DNA of 64,000 bases, from contig NC_051141.1 in NCBI RefSeq assembly GCF_014839805.1, positions 8,812,777 to 8,876,776 on the forward strand. The letters are read 5' to 3'. The stretch's first letter is position 1. Each line of letters starts with the position of its first letter. This DNA is from Manduca sexta (lineage: Eukaryota; Arthropoda; Insecta; Lepidoptera; Sphingidae). Shown here one piece after another: positions 1 through 11,397 of this stretch. The translations under genes were made by a program, and so were the position numbers. The notes beneath the pieces were generated by a model. The model was not told the origin of the DNA and searched no databases. It worked only from the letters and a program-made list of their open reading frames with translations.

Positions 1-464
1 GAATTGCGTCGCTTAAAGCACGGTGCTCGTATTGTAGCCTGTGTCTACGGCATGTTTATTATATTCCAGGCGACAAATAGTTTTTGATTTAATTAGGTAC
101 ATTTATAATTTTGTGTCGATTTTTATGTCTATGTAGGCCTTGGGCTTACTATATTGATGCTTACACTTTACAAATGCACCAATTTGGTATGTTTTAAAAC
201 TTATACTATAGCGTAAATGAATTTATGGGCTGAGCTAGCTACAAAGGCCGGTTAATGCTGGGATACGGTGTAAACTGTCAGCTTGGCCGGTAGCGTTATA
301 TTACATTGTTAATTACAAACAACAAATACGGAGCGAAATCAATATTATTTACTTTTCTCAGTAAAGATATCGCTAAATCATCCAAATACTCTATACATTA
401 GTAATCAAATCTTAAATACTGTTTAAATATTTATTCAAATTAATCTATACCTCTATACTATATT

Positions 465-525
465 GTACGTACTATAAAGCTGAAAAGTTTGTTTATTTGT
501 TTTAACGCACTAATCTCGACAAGTA
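465..525 (-). repeat. End fragment of the (CAAA)n-tailed interspersed element, split by a hAT insertion
   Basis: On the reverse strand this reads as the 3' end of the family seen at 4944-6866: a gcgctaatctc-like segment, a degenerate (CAAA)-like run and a TTCAGCTTTAT-like end. The rest of the same copy resumes at 1764 after the inserted hAT element. The similarity is partial, so the copy is old. Confidence 0.6.
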
Positions 526-533
526 CTGGTTTG

Positions 534-1756
534 CAGTGCCGAAGGGTGAAATTTTACAAAAGGTAACCCGGTGTGAAAAAATTTGCGTCACTTAAGATAT
601 CGGGAGCAATTTATGGGAAAACAAAAACTAAGACAACGAATTAGTCTTGATTCGAAATCGACTAACGTTGACATACCTACTAAATTACCTATTATGCGTA
701 AATAATTGAAACACTCATAAAATCGAATAATTAATGTAGATAATTCTCCTTCTATTGATCACAAATATAAGTACTTACCTATTAATTTGTTATAACAACA
801 AAAGTAAGTATTAAAATTATAACCACACTACCTCTCTATAAGTATCTGTTTATTTTCAAAATAAAACTGTAAATGTAATTTCCCCTTATAGAAATAGGTA
901 TCACGGTTGCCAAACAGACCAACAGCGTGTACTTACATGATAAAATTATATAATTATACTCAATTTAATAATCAAGAAAGGTTATTCGTTAACTTTTGCT
1001 TGTATCGTGGTGCTATTTTATTTTCTTCTAACAAACATTTTGTGTCTGAAATCAAAAACTTTCAGATCTACTTCAAATATTTAACCAACTAAATACTAAT
1101 ATGTGAAATCACAGACTAATAATATACTTACGTAAAGGTAGACATTAAACTAATCACAAGCATTATAATACACATTTACTTGTAGTTTCTAAATAAACAA
1201 AGCGCCGGTAACTAAATATCACGGAACTATCAAAAAATAAAATGAATATGACAATTTACAAACACCGCAACTTGGTAGCATAATAAATTATGACGTTTCA
1301 TGGACGTAAAAAGTGACAACTATACAAAGTCGGTTAACGTGAAGCCGAAAATTCTCGAGTTCCCTTTGCCCATATCTTGCGCACGATTCCGACAAACACT
1401 GGCATAGAAAGTCATAGAAAGTGCTGCCATCTATATTAAAAACATACTACGACACGCTTGACAGCGGTTTACCCTACGCCTGTGGCGTCACAATTTCACT
1501 TTGGTAACGGAATTTCTGGGGAACTAAATACAAGGGGCGCCATCTAATGTTATTTAAAATAAGTAATCGATATCGATTAAATTATCAAACAACGGACTAC
1601 TGGCCGATAGATGTCATTATTAAGTGATCATTAATTATTGTCTATTGTCTGATATGTTTTAAATTTAAATTTTCCTATTAAATATATTGTTTAGTATCGC
1701 TAAAAACCTAAAAGGGAAGCCGGTGGGAATCGGCTTGTATGGACGCTTCGCCACTG
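534..1756. mobile_element. Non-autonomous hAT-type DNA transposon (1,223 bp)
   Basis: The termini are CAGTGCCGAAG on the left and CTTCGCCACTG on the right, inverted repeats with one mismatch. They are flanked by identical 8-bp direct repeats CTGGTTTG (526-533 and 1757-1764). An 8-bp duplication with CAGTG-like ends is the hallmark of the hAT superfamily. No transposase-like open frame lies inside, so the copy would depend on a relative for movement. It split an older (CAAA)n-tailed element, whose halves are at 465-525 and 1764-1890, giving the order of insertion. Confidence 0.75.
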
Positions 1757-1763
1757 CTGGTTT

Positions 1764-1890
1764 GAATTGAAAAACTATTTAAGTGTTGGAAAAATATTCC
1801 TTTTGAGAGATTTAGTTGCATGCGCTGTGTAAATGTTTAAAATTCCATACAAGCATGTATGGAATTATTCCGCTTTAAAAGTTCTCAAAT
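1764..1890 (-). repeat. Second half of the split (CAAA)n-tailed element
   Basis: The sequence continues the element interrupted at 526. It shares the tgaaaaactat...gtgttgga, gttgcatgcgctgtgtaaa and tatggaatt blocks with the reverse copies at 43393-43882 and 60415-60690. Confidence 0.55.
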
Positions 1891-2035
1891 ATATTATAAA
1901 ACATTAAAATAATAAAATGGATTTAAAATACAGTTATTTATTACTCGTAAAGTTAATGAGAAAACTAGTACCTATCGACGATTAAATATTTTTAAAATTT
2001 TAACGTTTTTAGCGGCCTCTAAATATTTTGAAATC

Positions 2036-2395
2036 AGATCGACTGCCTACCGACTGCTGCAGACTATCGTGCTAAGGTCCCAGGTTTGAATGCCGGGTCA
2101 ATTAAAAAAAAATGTGACAGATTTTTTCTGTCTAATAATGACCCAGTCGCGCAGCTCGGAGTCAGGAAGTTGATTTTGTGATACCCTTGTACCTCGGAAA
2201 GCATGTAAAGCTGTTGATCTTGCACCTGACACTCCGGAGATTGCCTTTCACCGGACTAGAGAGTGAAGGAATAGACAGGACAGTACACCTTTGTAATGCG
2301 TACACACTTGTGCACTATAATATCTCCTGCATATCTGGCTGATATTCGTTGAGATTAGTTACCGTGGCTGAAATTCGCCTAGGATGAATTGTTTT
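2036..2395 (+). repeat. tRNA-derived SINE, family B (copy 1)
   Basis: A polymerase III box-B-like stretch (caggtttgaatgccgggtc) near 2081 is followed by a body shared with 24921-25300. Shared blocks are acccagt(c/t)g, cggagtcagg, tgtgataccc, caccggactagagagtgaagga, gcgtacaca, ctataatatctcc and gaaattcgcc. The box A region is degenerate. Two separately placed copies with the same body support an interspersed SINE. The family name is not known to me. Confidence 0.6.
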
Positions 2396-2664
2396 ATTTA
2401 TAAAATAAAAAGAAAATCATTGCAACAGTCTTTTTGCAACACAATCGATCAAAGGTTGACCCTTTAAAAGTACTCGTATAAGAAGCATCCCAATAGCCAT
2501 TTTCTTTAATTTCTAGATTGGTCAAACAAAATTAATCAGCATTTTAAAATACAATAAAAACGCCACACTTGTTTTATATTTGAGCCGAATGTAGAACGTA
2601 ATTTAGATACAGACCTATACTTCAATCATTGATTTCATTGATTTGAAGTTTTATTATGTACTAG

Positions 2665-2921
2665 TTGACCCGACAGACGTAGTCCCGTCTTAACTATGAA
2701 TTTGCAGCGCGCATTCTGCCAATCGCTGACAGTTATTTCAAACTATTGCCAGTTATATAAAATTAATATTTTCGTTAAGTTTTCTAATTTTCCGCGCAAA
2801 ATTTTGAATTTTTTCTTTCAAAGGACCTTCTGACAATAACAAACACAACAAAAAAAATTGTGAAATCGGTCTAGCCGTTCACGCGTGATGTTGTGACGAA
2901 GGGGAATAGGGATTCTTTTTA

Positions 2922-2962
<41 letters not shown>
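2665..2962 (+). repeat. Interspersed repeat E with (TA)n tail
   Basis: It begins TTGACCCGACAGACGTAG and ends in a run of TA dinucleotides (about 2919-2962). The same unit, with ccgttcacgcgt and aatagggattc blocks near the end, recurs at 33270-33440 (+) and 59197-59457 (-). It may be the terminal part of a LINE or a non-autonomous element; the class is unresolved. Confidence 0.6.
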
Positions 2963-2965
<3 letters not shown>

Positions 2966-3559
2966 TATCGGTTTGTTCAAATTTACAGAAAATAAATTAT
3001 AGGTACTCGTAACATTCGCATAGTTTTCACTTTTCTGTTAGGTTTTAATTAAATGAACCAAACGATAGATGTGGGACGTTAAGAGCAAATTTTAGTTACC
3101 TACGTTTGCGAACTTGATTTTTTATTTTGCAATATATAGCGAGTTGCGGAAAAATTTTTCAATATTTTATAAAATACGGGGCTAAACAAAGTCAAGCCAT
3201 AAAAGTGCTTACACTTTCTTGAACTTTACTTAAAAAAGTTTCGCAGAGCTTTTACTCGCCATACAGACTTCCAATGACGTAAGTAATCAAATTATGTCCC
3301 ACTGGGTCGCAGCCTATATTTTTTTAAATTCAAACAAACTCGTAATTCTGTTTCGCTATCTGTAGTCTACTTATTATAACTATGTGATGCGTATGCCCTT
3401 CCTACCATTATGTGAGTTCTCTGACAAAATCGCTATGACAGGGCGACCGATCCTTGTGTTCCTTTTTTTTAATTATTTACGGAACATTCATAATATATTA
3501 TGTATTATATACATACGTACGGTGTTCACATACTGAATATATATTTTTTGTTCTTGCAG

Positions 3560-3605
3560 AAGATCGAGGATAAGCTGTCCAATGTATCCAATGATTCTGA
3601 GTATA
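3560..3605 (+). CDS. Pde7: Probable Pde7 coding exon a (upstream, N-terminal region)
   Basis: A 46-nt open stretch follows a pyrimidine-rich acceptor (ttcttgcag) and precedes a strong donor (gtaagt at 3606). Read in phase 0 it gives KIEDKLSNVSNDSEY plus one base. That leftover A joins the GT that opens the exon at 26864 to make a Ser codon, so the phases fit. No catalytic residue is expected here, because this lies before the PDE domain where the family is poorly conserved. The call therefore rests on splice signals and phase only. It could instead belong to another transcript. A SINE starts 80 bp after its donor. Confidence 0.6.
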
Positions 3606-3685
3606 GTAAGTATTTAGAACTTTTATAGTTTATAGTCTTAATGTTATGCTTAGTTTAAGGCTTAAAAGGATTGTGTGATAAAAAA

Positions 3686-4013
3686 GCGACGATAGCCTAG
3701 TTGGGTGTGGAACGGACTGCCGAGACGAATGTCCTCAGGTTCAATTCTCAAGGGCACACACCTCTGACTTTTCTGAAAAATCATGTGTGTATTCTTTGTG
3801 AATTTATCGTTCGCTTTAACGGTGAAGGAAAACATCGTGAGGAAACCTGCACATCTGAGAAGTTCTCTATAGGAATTTCGAAGGTGTGTGAAGTCTACCA
3901 ATCCGCACTAGGCCAGCGTGGTGGACTAAGGCCCTAATCCCTCTCAGTAGTAGACGAAGCTCGTGCTCAGCAGTGGGCAAGTATATAATACAGGGTTGAT
4001 ATTATTATTATTA
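3686..4013 (+). repeat. tRNA-derived SINE, Metulj-like (family A), full length
   Basis: The 5' end is tRNA-like, with box A tagcctagttgg (3693-3704) and box B ggttcaattct (3738-3748). The body holds gaaggaaaacatcgtgagga and ccaatccgcactaggccagc, and the 3' end is an (ATT)n microsatellite. I recognise this body as a SINE widespread in Lepidoptera (compare Heliconius Metulj). A 3' fragment recurs at 18244-18425. It lies 80 bp after the donor of exon a. Confidence 0.8.
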
Positions 4014-4025
4014 TATTATGCTATA

Positions 4026-4501
4026 CAGGGTGTCCCAGAAAATAGTGTCAAGCGGAGGTCCAGGGATAGAGCACCTTTTGGGGTATTCGAATCACTTCCA
4101 TGTATGATCCGCGATTTTTCATAGATTTCGAGTTTTCAACATTATTTTAAATTTTTGAGAATTTTCAATTAAATTATTTTTTTAAACAAAAGTAGAAGGC
4201 TTCTTCGTGGTTTGTTTGTTGCAACTAAATTTTCATTAGTTGTACTTTTTTGGTAATAATGAAAATTATGAAAATGTTGGTGTAAAGTTAAAAACTTAGT
4301 TTCTATGAATTATGGCTTAAATTTCTACTTTTGTTTAAAAAAATTACATTTAATTGTTCAAATCGAAAATTATCAAAAATTCAGGAAAATATTCATAACT
4401 CGAAAACTATGAAAAATCGCGGAACATGCGGGCGATTCGGATACTGCAAGGGGTGCTCTATCTCTGGACCTGCGCTTGACACTATTTTCTGGGACGCCCT
4501 G
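4026..4501. mobile_element. Foldback MITE, Tc1/mariner-like (TA target)
   Basis: The element starts CAGGGTGTCCCAGAAAATAG and ends with its near-perfect complement, CTGGGACGCCCTG. TA dinucleotides flank it at 4024-4025 and 4502-4503. The inverted similarity runs far beyond the tips, through gtgtcaagcg, gtccaggga and tagagcacc and on almost to the middle, so the whole 476 bp can fold into a long hairpin. There is no transposase. A TA duplication suggests mobilisation by a Tc1/mariner-type enzyme. It abuts the SINE at 3686-4013. Confidence 0.75.
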
Positions 4502-4943
4502 TATATTTTAAGCTCTATTTATGCAACGATAACTCAGTTGATAGTTTTCGTGTATTTTACTCTAATATTACACCAAAACTATCTTACTCCGATTTAGCAT
4601 TATGCAAATGGTAGTGCGCTGGATAAAATTTGAGTTAGAATATATGGGTGCAGCATTTAAAATTATGTTAACATTAGCGTGTATTAAACGGGAAGTGTTT
4701 GAAGTGAAATCTTCATCATTCTAATTACAGTAAAACCAGTTTCAAGACGATTTTAAAAGGGCCTTGTCAAAAACGCTTTTTAAGTGGGAAAGCGTTCTTT
4801 GAGGAATAGGGAACCTACACCGTATTATGTAGATATTTTTATGTAATTATACGTATATATTTATAAAGTTGTTAGAAAGTTATTTTAATGTATGTTACAT
4901 ACGAATATTTAAGTCACGATACATTATATTATTACAATTTATA

Positions 4944-5830
4944 AATACACTAGCTTTTGCCCGCGGCTCCGCACGCGTTATAAAGTTTTTCAGGCTAAAG
5001 TTTTCCGTTATAAAAGTAGTGGTTTCCCGGGAGCCTATGTTCTTCCCAGGGTCTCAAACTGACTCCATACCAAATTTCATCTGAATACGTTGGGTAGTTT
5101 TTGAGTTTAACACGTTCAGGCAGACAGATGCAGCGGGGGACTATGTTTTATAATATATTTTTTTACAACTTTTTAAGAGGAACAATCCCGTCATACATCA
5201 TTGTTGCATAACTTTAACCGTTTAAGCAGCGCACGCAACGGAAGCTCTCAAAACTAATAAATTGTCCCCGTGTTTGCAACATGTTTCATTACTGCTCCGC
5301 TCCTATTGGTCATAGCGTGATGATATATAACTTAGAGCACTCCAAAAACAAAGGGCTATTCAACACAAAAATATTTTTTCAGTTCGAACCGGTAGTTCCT
5401 GAGATTAGCCATTACTGCTCCGCTCCTATTGGTCAAAGCGTGATGATATATAACTTAGAGCACTCCAAAAACAAAGGGCTATTCAACACAAAAATATTTT
5501 TTAGTTTGAACCGGTAGTTCCTAAGATTAGCCATTACTGCTCCGCTCCTTTTGGGTATAGCGTGATGATATATAGCCTATAGCACTCCACGAACAAAGGG
5601 CTATCCAACGCAAAAAGAATTTTTCAGTTTGGACCGGTAGTTCCTGAGATTAGCCATTACTGCTCCGCTCCTATTGGGTATAGCGTGATGATATATAGCC
5701 TATAGCACTCCACGAACAAAGGGCTATCCAACGCAAAAAGAATTTTTCAGTTTGGACTGGTAGTTCCTGAGATTAGCGCGTTCAAACAAACAAACAAACA
5801 AACAAACAAACTCTTCAGCTTTATATAATA
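4944..5830 (+). repeat. (CAAA)n-tailed interspersed element, copy 1
   Basis: It starts ACTAGCTTTTGCCCGCGGCT, continues through gtttcccgggagcctatgtt and gcagacagatgcagcgggg, then a 123-bp tandem array, and ends gcgcgttcaaac(aaac)n followed by tcttcagctttatataatag. A second copy follows directly. Reverse or partial copies lie at 465-1890, 43393-43882, 51560-51787 and 60415-60690. No protein-coding capacity is seen. The architecture suggests a non-autonomous element (Helitron-like or LINE-derived), but the class is not settled. Confidence 0.75.
5287..5776 (+). repeat. 123-bp tandem array, four units
   Basis: Units beginning cattactgctccgctcc start at 5287, 5410, 5532 and 5655. Spacing is 123 nt with a one-base loss in the second unit. 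Each contains gcgtgatgatatata, caaagggctat and ccggtagttcctgagatta. A 78-residue open frame across the first two units only reflects the period being a multiple of three; it is not a gene. Confidence 0.9.
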
Positions 5831-6866
5831 GTACTAGCTTTTGCTCGCGGCTCCGCCCGCGTTATAAAGTTATTCAGGCTAAAGTTTTCCGTTATAAAAA
5901 TAGTAGTTTCCCGGGAGCCTATGTTCTTCCCAGGGTCTCAAACTGTCTCCATACCAAATTTCATCTTAATACGTTAGGTAGTTTTTGAGTTTAACACGTT
6001 AAGGCAGACAGATGCAGCGGGGGACTTTGTTATATTATTTAGAACTTTTTAAGTGAAACAATCCCGTCATACATCATTCTTGCATAACTTTAACCGTTTA
6101 CGCAGCGCAGGCAACGGAAGCTCTCAAAACTCATAATTTTCCCCGTTTTTCCAACATGTTTCATTACTGCTCCGCTCCTATTGGTCATAGCATGATGATA
6201 TATAGCCTATAGCACTCCAGGAACAAAGGGCTATCCAACACAAAAAGATTTTTCAGTTCAAACCGGTAGTTCCTGAGATTAGCCATTACTGCTCCGCTCC
6301 TATTGGTCATAGCGTGATGATACATAGCTTATAGCGGTCCACAAATAAAGGGCTATCCAACACAAAACGAATTTTTCAGTTGAAACCGGTAGTTCCTGAG
6401 ATTAGCCATTACTGCTCCGCTCCTATTGGGTATAGCGTGATGATATATAGCCTATAGCACTCCACGAATAAAGGGCTATCCAACGCAAAAAGAATTTTTC
6501 AGTTTGGACCGGTAGTTCCTGAGATTAGCCATTACTGCCCCGCTCCTATTGGGTATAGCGTGATGATATATAGCCTATAGCACTCCACGAATAAAGGGCT
6601 ATCCAACGCAAAAAGAATTTTTCAGTTTGGACCGGTAGTTCCTGAGATTAGCCATTACTGCCCCGCTCCTATTGGGTATAGCGTGATGATATATAGCCTA
6701 TAGCACTCCACGAACAAAGGGCTATCCAACGCAAAAGAATTTTTCAGTTTGGACCGGTAGTTCCTGAGATTAGCGCGTTCAAACAAACAAACAAACAAAC
6801 AAACAAACAAACAAACAAACAAACAAACAAACAAACAAACTCTTCAGCTTTATATAATAGTATAGA
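5831..6866 (+). repeat. (CAAA)n-tailed interspersed element, copy 2
   Basis: It begins TACTAGCTTTTGCTCGCGGC immediately after the end of copy 1 and repeats the whole architecture, ending in a long uninterrupted (CAAA)n run (about 6780-6840) and tcttcagctttatataatag. The head-to-tail arrangement may come from insertion of one copy at the end of another, or from duplication of the locus. Confidence 0.75.
6162..6774 (+). repeat. 123-bp tandem array, five units
   Basis: Unit starts are at 6162, 6284, 6407, 6530 and 6653. The last three units are almost identical to one another and to the last unit of the first array (tattgggtatagcg, ctccacgaa(c/t)aaaggg), which suggests recent unit amplification or exchange between the arrays. 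Confidence 0.9.
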
Positions 6867-9800
6867 TTACTTAGAGGAAGTAATTATCTAATCTTTTTAA
6901 CCAGTCAATAAAAAGTAGATCAGTCATTTAAGTTCGAGATTGTGCATAGTATGCTAAAAGAAAGCGATTTTACATTTTTGAAGCAACGTGAATTTTTCAC
7001 TAGTAAAAGTATTTTTGTTGACCTGTTAGGATTGGCACGATGTAGAACGGTCGGTACGCCTTTACTTATTTTTCTACCGTGATAGTTTCTTCCTTGCAGA
7101 AAAAGTTTTATTTGGTATCGATTTAAGAAACACGAAGTCTGCTTTAAATATGATTCAAGACATGTCAGGGACTTAAAATGTCTGTTATTTGGGAAATTAT
7201 ATCAAGCGCGATCACAATAAGCAGGTTTTACTGTAAATCTCTCTCTTAGCCTGGGCGCCGAAGTATTATGATCGATCTAAATAGATTGGCCTAAAACGAA
7301 GTTTTGATGACAAGCATTTTCAGCGCTTTAACGACGACAGGTATAGGGACATCAAAGATAAGTCTCTATGAACCAGTGAAACCATGAATTCCTGATTCTT
7401 TCGTTGTTTTCCTGGGATATACGGTAAAGATGCGAAATATTTTTTGAAAAACAATGCCGGCGGGGACGCTAGAATGTGGTAATAGATAAAAAAAATCTGT
7501 CAAAGCTGTAATAAGGGAGTTGTTGAACCGCTATGGGGTCCTGAGCGCTTTTGACTTGATTAGAACAACGTCGGTACTTGACGACGGAGTATCTTGGGTA
7601 TCACAACCTAATTATATAATGAATTGTACTGTGTGCACATAGCATACCAAAAGCCGTTTAATTAATATTTTAATAGGTGGTTTGGGCAATTGAAGATGAC
7701 GGTCATAGGAGACTGACAAAGAGGATATTATACTATGCGAGTGTGAAAGGATGACCCGGTAGAGTCCACTGCACCGAACCTTCCAATGTCAGATATTTGA
7801 CATTCTTGGTAAAAGCCTGGTCAAGAGTCCTAAATCGGCGGAAAAAATAGAATGGGGAATAAGTGAAAGAAGTGTGCCAGAATCGAGAAAATTAGCAATC
7901 CATAATGTATCTGGCTACTTTTATGAGATAAAGGCGTAGTTATATAATTAAATTTAAATTATCAATATCATTTAAAACTGATTATTGTTATATTTTATGA
8001 TTCTTAGTTCAGATTGATTTAAATTTTACATTTATTTTGACCCCGATGCTTTAATCCTAGAGCATATTTTCTCCTGTGTCGCGACTCTCGTCAATTAGGT
8101 AAATGGAGATAACATGCATTATGCAGTGTTTTCATCGCCGCACTTTGTTGCCGATAATCTCATAAAGCGGTAGTTCTCACTACAGGACTTAATATTTAGT
8201 AATGGATTCTTAATAAATTTCACACATGCAAGCAAATGCTTTGTAAGATTAATAACAGACCGGTTGCAGGACTTACTCGAAATAAATTAATAAAGTAGTA
8301 CACACCGGAGGCTTTCCTTAATAAGATTTTATATTAAGATCGCATTTAAAGCATAAAATATATGTGATGAACACGTTACACTTATATCATTAACACTGCA
8401 CGTGTAGGTCGTACGGAGGCGTTAACTGTTAATTGAGATTGCAGGTTGAATGCGTATATTCAGACTTTGCAGGCTAATTAGTAGGTACTGACGTGATATT
8501 GATGTGACTATTTTTATGACAAAAATTATTAGCATAAAACCGTTTGTGCTATAACGGTCTTTATTTTAGTAGTATAATATTATCAAAAAGTACCTAATGG
8601 TAGCAAATAGGCCACAATAGTATCAGCGGTGCTATATTTTCCAAATGTAAATAATCCCGAGAAGTCCGGCTAGTGGCCACTTCGGAGCCTGTGGTTTGTC
8701 TGGCCGCGGATGAAACCGAATTGTTGCCGATTTCCCTGGGTTCTCCGTCTTTTGTGTTTTGACAGGTAGTTTTACCTGACTGAAAGGAGCTACCACGTGT
8801 CAGGACGTCCAGCCGACGATTACGGGTGTCTCCACAACTGGCAGCGAAAGATCTTCCCCGGCGGCTGTTCTGAGAGCGCTGCGCTTGTCTACAAAGAATG
8901 TTGGGATGGATCCTGCGGGCAGTTATTTACTGTGGTGTAATGCGGCTGAACTTTCCGCGCCGATTAAGCAAGATAGGTACTTAAACGACAAAGCCCTGTA
9001 AGCACCTGTGCCACGCACAACGTTGCCGCGGCATGACACGTACCTAGCCATTGGGGTGAAAACACTGCCGCGACGGTCTTTACGTGTTATTTATTACTTG
9101 CTTATAATGCAGCTCATGGTTCGGCTCGCATTAACACGCCTTGTTTAAGTGCACCATAAATTAGACCTTTCTTTGTCATAACATTTCAATTTCATCATAT
9201 ACAGATTGCTTATTTCATTATTATCGGCTTCTTTTATAACTGTAGTTCCCATCATATTCTGTGTAATTATTTTTTTCTCTTCCTACGAGGTGTCCACCTC
9301 CCCTGCGATTCCACATTTCACTGCATTTGAAGTGTTTGTAAAATATCCTTTTAAACACGTAAATCATGTCCACGATAAACGTTACATACGTAAGTACTAA
9401 AAACATTGCATATGAGTATAAAACTTATAATCATCCGATAACATAATCTGTATGATATTTATCTGTCGATAATGAGCCTCTAAAATTAATTGACACAAAA
9501 TCGATCACTAACTGTGCTAGTAAAATCGTGTGTAACCACATTTTAAATATGTTCTTAAGATTTGTTGTTCATAAATAGGGTTGATAATATTTATCTATAT
9601 CTGATCAGATTGAAATCACTCATGGATTATATTGGTTTACAGTTACATGTATATTTCATGCGACAGTTAATTTGGAGCCAGTCGAGATTGATACTAGATG
9701 ACACGACGCATTATCGCGTATACAATCGATTTTCCACGTAGATTTCATGGAAATGTTTACGTTGAGATGGCGTGATTTCGGGAATGAGGACTTGAAGCAT

Positions 9801-11160
9801 CTTGTTTCGCATTCTGATTGGTATCGTATTAATATAAGCCTACACTTAACTTGCCCTTAATAGGAGTCTTCTTGTGCACATCTGTATTACAGATAATGTA
9901 CCTATTTTGTTGGATTACAGTTGGTATATTTACGCTATGCCTAATCGACATTAACTCATTGATATCGTCGGTAATAGAACAGAGTGCCGCGATTTATATT
10001 GTGCTTAGTTCATGTAGTCGTAAAATCGATTATTTGGTATTATCAGCTCGTATAATAATACAATTGACCAAAATATTGAGAAATGCATAATAATTTTTAT
10101 TTAAAAAATAATTGTTATCTGATATTCGACAAGACGTTAACCTGGCAGGTCTGATTGGTGGTTCCAAAGATTGAACTTTGTGTTTTAACTTTTTAAGGCT
10201 GACTGACATATTCTTTCCTAAGAAGTTAAGAATCAATGTCATATTGGTTTGATTTCCTAAATGTACTGAAGTAGAAAATAATTTATTATTTATTACATAT
10301 AGATTCTACTAGTTATACTGGATCGTTGGAAACTTGTAGTTACTAAATACCAAATTGGATAAGACAAGGTTATGCCGCAGTTCTCACCGCTACCATATTT
10401 TCAACAACACGTATTATGACACATATTGTCCGTCATTTAGGCCTCCGAAGGAACTTGCGCTGAAAGGTGCCAAAAAGATGTGCCCGTGCTTTCAAGGGGC
10501 TCATGGTTACTCTCCTTCGGCAAGCGGTTAAAAAGACCTCGCATGGATTGGCCGCCCGAAGTCACGCATTAGTTGAGGCTGCTTCTGCTTGAAAGTAAAT
10601 CGTTGCAAGTATTTTGACGTTTTTTATACCTAGATCTTTAAAATTCCAAATCAGCAAATGAACATAATTTATTTTTCTTATAATTAAAGTCTTAGTGTGG
10701 ACAAGACTGTTTTTTATAGAGGCTCGGCAAAGTGGCTTTATTGCATGTTTGCTTCGATTTCTTATTTTTTAAAATACTCTCAAGCTATTGATGTAATTGT
10801 AGACTTTAATTTCAAAGTTTACATAGATAGAGCGGTCTCCTTGGAAACAATATTACTGGGATTTCTTGAATTCCAGCTAAATGAAAGTAGTTTCATTACG
10901 GAAAGATTTTTCAATCGTCAGATAAAAGGTATAGGCTTTTAAAGGCTAAAACGCAAACAAATAAAAAATAGGTTAGTTGTTCGGCTTATTTTTTTGTCAA
11001 ATTATTATTTATTTGCTGAGTAAGTTTTATTTTACGAATGAGTAAATTTTATTAGCGAACTATATATGTAAAACGAGTTACTTCTTAAGGATTTATATAG
11101 ATTGTACCAAATGTACTGGTATGATGTACATTTTTCGTGAGCTTTATCAGTCGAATATTA
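6867..11160. other. Intron, no gene recognised; GC-rich island at 8660-9060
   Basis: No exon, RNA gene or assignable repeat was recognised. About 8660-9060 is distinctly GC- and CpG-richer than its surroundings (blocks such as ggccgcgg, ccccggcggctg, ttccgcgccg) without a convincing open frame. A short GC-richer patch lies at 10440-10580. Either could be a decayed mobile element or a regulatory region of the host intron. Confidence 0.4.
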
Positions 11161-11397
11161 TATGACTTTTTTATACTTTTACAACAAAGTGACCCTTCTG
11201 TACCTGATGGTAAGTGGAGTGGGGTCCAATAGAATATCGACTGACGAGAGATGGTTACCCTCCGGCAGTCGACACAATTATGCCGGCCTGCTGCAATCGG
11301 ATATATATGTACATGCTGATCCCATACTACGACACAATTACACTATGGCGAGTTTTAACACCTTGTGTACGGTTGTCGCTATCGAGGCGCATATAAA

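Noticed and set aside
5281..5517. 78-codon open frame with a 41-residue internal repeat
   Set aside because: It is the 123-bp DNA array read in one frame; the frame breaks at the first one-base unit difference.
8085..8104. AG|GTAAAT junction after a pyrimidine-rich stretch, considered as a ratchet point in the 23-kb intron
   Set aside because: The donor half is weak and such sites occur by chance in long introns; RNA lariat or nascent-RNA data would be needed.
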